Assembly: GCA_003250135.1 (NCBI GenBank)
Contig: QKHF01000118.1
Location: 1-9,336, forward strand
DNA length: 9,336 nucleotides
Reading direction: 5' to 3'
DNA from: Paracoccaceae bacterium
GTDB taxonomy: Bacteria; Pseudomonadota; Alphaproteobacteria; Rhodobacterales; Rhodobacteraceae
In this document: piece after piece, positions 6,671-9,336 of the stretch
Position numbering within the stretch: position 1 is the stretch's first letter
Layout: each line of letters starts with the position of its first letter
Position numbers and translations under genes: made by a program
Notes under the pieces: model-generated
Seen by the model: only the letters and a program-made list of their open reading frames with translations
Told to the model about the DNA's origin: nothing
Database searches by the model: none

Positions 6671-6985
6671 ATGACCGACCGGGAAACGGCCCAGATCACC
6701 CTGACCGAAAGCGAACATCGCGGCCGCTACGCGCTTCAGCATGAAGACGGGCGGGAATCCGAACTGACCTACGCCATCCGGCCCGACGGGCTGGCCTGGG
6801 ACCACACCTTCACGCCTCGCGATCTGCGCCACGAAGGCGCGGCGAAGGCGCTGCTGGCGCACGCGGTCGACGACATGCGCGCCCGCGGCCTGCAGGTCAT
6901 TCCGGTATGTCCTTACGTGTCTCTTCAGTTCGACCGTCATCCGGAGTGGCAGGACGTTCTGGTGGAGAGGTTTCGCCGGGGGTGA
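6671..6985 (+). CDS. Small GNAT-like acetyltransferase, YjdJ/COG2388 type
   Basis: 104 residues, the normal size for this short GNAT subfamily. Family features visible are a beta-sheet N-terminal half ending in the DHTFTPRDLRHEGAAKALL segment (44-62), which holds the shortened acetyl-CoA loop (RHEGAA, usually RGxGxA), and the hallmark VIPVCPYV (76-83), followed by FDRHPEWQDVL (87-97). The cysteine C80 in the CPYV motif is characteristic. Members bind acetyl-CoA, but the acceptor is generally unknown. The ATG at 6671 is well supported by GAGGAG five bases upstream. The gene is divergent from metG, and its last 89 bases overlap, tail to tail, the 3' end of the MFS gene, so the two transcripts are complementary there. 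Function beyond CoA binding is inference. Confidence 0.87.
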   Translation: MTDRETAQITLTESEHRGRYALQHEDGRESELTYAIRPDGLAWDHTFTPRDLRHEGAAKALLAHAVDDMRARGLQVIPVCPYVSLQFDRHPEWQDVLVERFRRG

Positions 6986-8204
6986 GCGGCTTGCGCCGCC
7001 CCATCATGCGCCCGAGCGTCAGCGATGTGCGCGGCAGATAGCGATAGGCCCGGCGCTCCTCCGGCTCCTCCGCCATCGCCATTCTTAGCAGCGTGAAGAG
7101 CAGCAGGAAGACATGCACCGCGCCGATATAGGCGAACAGCGCGCTCGGCCCGTAATGGGCGATCAGGCTGGCCGACAGAAGCGGGCTGATCATCGCGCCG
7201 CCGGCGAATATGAACAACAGCGTCGCGTTCAGCTCCACGATGAAGGACGGGTCCGCCCGGTCGTTGGCGTGGGCCGCGCTGACCGAATAAAGCGGAAAGG
7301 CCACCGCGCCGAATGCGAATGAGACCAGATAGATCGCCCAGGCGAAGCCGGAGGCGACGCCGCTGAGGGAGATGGCGGACACGACCAGCGCCGCCACCGA
7401 CAACCCGACCAGCACCTTGCGCCGGTCAAAGATGTCCGCCAGTCGGCCGACCGGGATTTGCGACAGCGCGCCGCCCACCAGACCGAGCCCCAGGAACAGC
7501 GAGATACCCGCGCCCGAGAGTCCGTTTTCGGCCGCATAGACCGGCCCGACCATACGAAAGGCGGAGTTGGTCAGCCCCACCGTCACCGCGCCTGCGACAC
7601 CCAAAGGCGACAAAGCCCAAGCGCGGAGCGGCCTGAGCTGCGGCGCCACGGGCGGCGGCGGCGCCTCTTTCCGCGTGACTGTGATCGGCAGCAGGCACAG
7701 GCAGCAGAACATCGCGATCAGGTTGTAGGCGATGTAGGTGCCGGGATCGACGATGGCGATCACGCCCTGCGCGGCCACCGAGGCGGTCATGTCGACGGTC
7801 TGGTAGACGCCGATGACGCGCCCGCGGTTGGCGTTGTCGATCTGCGACTGCAGCCAGCCTTCGATCACGGTGTAGGCGCCCGCCACCGACACGCCGGTGC
7901 CGAAACGCAGGATCGCCCAGACATAGGGGTCGACCAGCACCGGATGCAGCAGCGCGCCTATGGCGCCGACGGCCGCCAGCGCGGCGTAAGCGCGGGTGTG
8001 GCCGATCGCCGCCATCAGCCGCGGCGTCGCCCAGCAACCGACGAAGAAGCCGAGGAAATGGCTGGAGCCGAGCAGGCCGATCTGCTCGGTGGAGAACCCG
8101 TGGATCGCGCCCGCCAGCGCGTCCAGCGGCGCCAGAGAACCCGAGCCAAGCTGCGCAAACGCCACCGACAGGAACAGCGCAGCGAACGTGATGAGCGTGC
8201 GCAT
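6897..8204 (-). CDS. Major facilitator superfamily transporter, YcaD-like
   Basis: 435 residues and about twelve hydrophobic helices. The frame is open much further upstream, to 9068, but the added part is only the antisense of the ABC transporter gene. The ATG at 8204 starts directly before the first helix (MRTLITFAALFLSVAF) and has GAGGG eight bases upstream. Helix 2-3 loop: LGFFVGCWATPRLMAAIGHTR (51-71). Then RFGTGVSVAGAYTVIEGWL (100-118) and NRGRVIGVYQ (126-135) match in layout the E. coli YcaD type. A proline-rich central loop lies at about 179-198, and a clear MFS motif A, GRLADIFDRRK, at 253-263. The C-terminal tail from about 376 is charged and Pro-rich; its last 29 or so residues are encoded within the overlapping acetyltransferase gene and look like a run-on tail. 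It is an inner-membrane secondary transporter of unknown substrate. Confidence 0.88.
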   Translation of the reverse strand: MRTLITFAALFLSVAFAQLGSGSLAPLDALAGAIHGFSTEQIGLLGSSHFLGFFVGCWATPRLMAAIGHTRAYAALAAVGAIGALLHPVLVDPYVWAILRFGTGVSVAGAYTVIEGWLQSQIDNANRGRVIGVYQTVDMTASVAAQGVIAIVDPGTYIAYNLIAMFCCLCLLPITVTRKEAPPPPVAPQLRPLRAWALSPLGVAGAVTVGLTNSAFRMVGPVYAAENGLSGAGISLFLGLGLVGGALSQIPVGRLADIFDRRKVLVGLSVAALVVSAISLSGVASGFAWAIYLVSFAFGAVAFPLYSVSAAHANDRADPSFIVELNATLLFIFAGGAMISPLLSASLIAHYGPSALFAYIGAVHVFLLLFTLLRMAMAEEPEERRAYRYLPRTSLTLGRMMGRRKPLTPGETSPPERPATPDDGRTEETRKDIPE

Positions 8205-8265
8205 GTCGGCAACCCTCGTTCTTAGCCGGCGTCGCGAGTCGCGCCGCGTTTCCTCCCTTTTCTCA

Positions 8266-8274
8266 TCTATAGCA
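8266..8274 (-). promoter_or_regulatory. Candidate extended -10 element for the MFS gene
   Basis: The 147-base divergent gap 8205-8351 between the MFS and ABC transporter genes contains one AT-rich spot. On the minus strand it reads TGC-TATAGA (8274-8266), an extended -10-like element, about 60 bases before the MFS start codon. No good -35 is visible. The remainder of the gap is GC-rich; I see no clear promoter for the rightward ABC gene and no operator of convincing length. Confidence 0.25.
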
Positions 8275-8351
8275 TCTTTCCCGCAATGGAGGGGCGGGTT
8301 GAGGCGCCTGCCCGCCGCTGCTATCAGCATCCGGGCGAAACGGGGCGGCGA

Positions 8352-9336
8352 ATGCGACGAGCGGCGGACACCAGCGGACTTCAAAGACCAAACGGCGTTC
8401 GCGTCGAGGACCGGCCGAAATCGAAATCGGTCGGGCCGCTGCGCGCGCTGGCGCCGTTTCTGGCGCCCTACAAGACGCTGATCCTCGGCGCGCTGGCGGC
8501 GCTGCTGGCCGCCGCGGGCTTCACGCTGGCGCTGCCGATGGCGCTGCGGCGGGTGATCGATCTGGGCTTCGACCCCGAGAACGCGCAGTTCCTGGACCAG
8601 TACTTCATCGCCATGATCGCGGTGGCCGCGGCGCTGGCGGTCGCGACGGCGGCGCGGTTCTACCTCGTCACCCGGCTGGGCGAGCGCGTGGTCGCCGACA
8701 TCCGCAACGCCGTCTTCGGCCATGTGATCGGCATGGGGCCGCGGTTTTTCGAAACGCTGAACACGGGCGAGGTCGTCTCTCGCCTGTCGGCGGACACCAC
8801 GGTAATCCAGTCGGTGGTCGGGTCTTCGGCCTCCATCGCGCTCAGGAACACGCTGCTGTTTCTCGGCGGCATGGCGATGCTCTTGATCACCAGCGCCAAG
8901 TTGACGGCCCTCGTGCTGCTGATCGTGCCGGTGGTGGTGGTGCCGATCCTCGTGCTGGGGCGGCGGGTGCGCGCCCTCAGCCGCGAAAGCCAGGACCGGA
9001 TCGCAGACGCCTCGACCCTTGCGGGCGAGGCGCTGCAAGCCGTGCAGACCGTGCAGGCCAACACCCATGAGGTGGAAAGCCGGGCGGAGTTCGGCGAGAG
9101 GGTCGAGCGCGCCTATGAGGTCGCGCGCAAGCGGATCGTCGCTCGCTCCGCCCTGACCGTCATCGTGATCTTCCTGATCTTCACCGGCGTCGTCGGGGTG
9201 ATGTGGATCGGCGCGCGCGACGTGATTTCAGGCTCGATGACGGCGGGCGAGCTGGGTCAGTTCATCCTCTACGCGGTGTTTGTCGCAGGCTCGGTCGGCG
9301 CGCTCAGTGAGGTCTGGGGCGAGTTGCAGCGCGCGG
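8352..9336 (+). CDS. ABC exporter (MsbA-related), membrane domain only, cut by window edge
   Basis: 328 residues from the ATG at 8352 to the right edge, with no stop; the ATPase domain with its Walker motifs must lie beyond. The N-terminus is a basic cytoplasmic tail (about 1-38), then transmembrane helices at about 41-62, 84-103, 166-182, 185-203 and 266-286, and the start of the sixth from 303. Between helices 2 and 3 lies the coupling-type segment GPRFFETLNTGEVVSRLSAD (129-148), characteristic of type I exporters of the MsbA/LmrA group. The whole pattern fits the MsbA-related subfamily I know from alphaproteobacteria (TIGR02204, from memory). Such half-transporters dimerise in the inner membrane and export lipids or hydrophobic compounds; the substrate is unknown. 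The ribosome binding site is weak (GGGGCGGCGA). It is transcribed divergently from the MFS gene. Confidence 0.88.
   Translation, partial: MRRAADTSGLQRPNGVRVEDRPKSKSVGPLRALAPFLAPYKTLILGALAALLAAAGFTLALPMALRRVIDLGFDPENAQFLDQYFIAMIAVAAALAVATAARFYLVTRLGERVVADIRNAVFGHVIGMGPRFFETLNTGEVVSRLSADTTVIQSVVGSSASIALRNTLLFLGGMAMLLITSAKLTALVLLIVPVVVVPILVLGRRVRALSRESQDRIADASTLAGEALQAVQTVQANTHEVESRAEFGERVERAYEVARKRIVARSALTVIVIFLIFTGVVGVMWIGARDVISGSMTAGELGQFILYAVFVAGSVGALSEVWGELQRA

Noticed and set aside
7458..8225. A 255-codon open frame on the plus strand
   Set aside because: Antisense of the MFS gene, with His/Arg/Gln-rich composition typical of shadow frames.
8205..9068. Upstream extension of the MFS reading frame by 288 codons
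   Set aside because: The added part is antisense to the ABC transporter and is rich in His, Arg and Gln with no hydrophobic helices. The MFS family start at 8204 has its own ribosome binding site.

Overview
No exotic, mobile or previously undescribed system is visible. The window reads as an ordinary stretch of chromosome from a GC-rich (about two-thirds GC by eye) alphaproteobacterium. The methionyl-tRNA synthetase layout, the TPR protein with a paired-cysteine head, the one-domain cyclase with an alphaproteobacterial-type sensor half, and the MsbA-related transporter all resemble families I know from Caulobacterales/Maricaulales- or Rhizobiales-like genomes. The order-level placement is inference only. 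There are no RNA genes, CRISPR arrays, insertion sequences or phage genes, and no gene-free gap longer than about 235 bases.

Layout: (1) 1-1670, minus strand. A probable operon reads right to left as speD (S-adenosylmethionine decarboxylase), speE (spermidine synthase) and a small membrane protein cut by the window edge. SpeD supplies decarboxylated AdoMet and SpeE uses it as aminopropyl donor, so the pair encodes the last two steps of spermidine synthesis. (2) 1671-1903, a divergent intergenic region with a candidate speD promoter. (3) 1904-3581, plus strand. A secreted six-TPR protein is followed 16 bases later by a GNAT-type acetyltransferase. (4) 3556-4796, minus strand. A class III nucleotidyl cyclase is split by a frameshift between its sensor half and its catalytic half. 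(5) 4875-6599, minus strand: metG. (6) 6671-6985, plus strand: a small YjdJ-like (COG2388) acetyltransferase. (7) 6897-8204, minus strand: an MFS transporter whose 3' end runs 89 bases into the acetyltransferase gene. (8) 8352 to the right edge, plus strand: the membrane half of an ABC exporter related to MsbA, truncated by the window.

The points most worth a second look are the disrupted cyclase with its unusual substrate-pocket residues, the deep tail-to-tail overlap of the MFS and acetyltransferase genes, the complete AdoMet-dependent spermidine module with an N-terminally extended SpeD, and a Thr replacing the second Lys of the KMSKS signature in MetRS.
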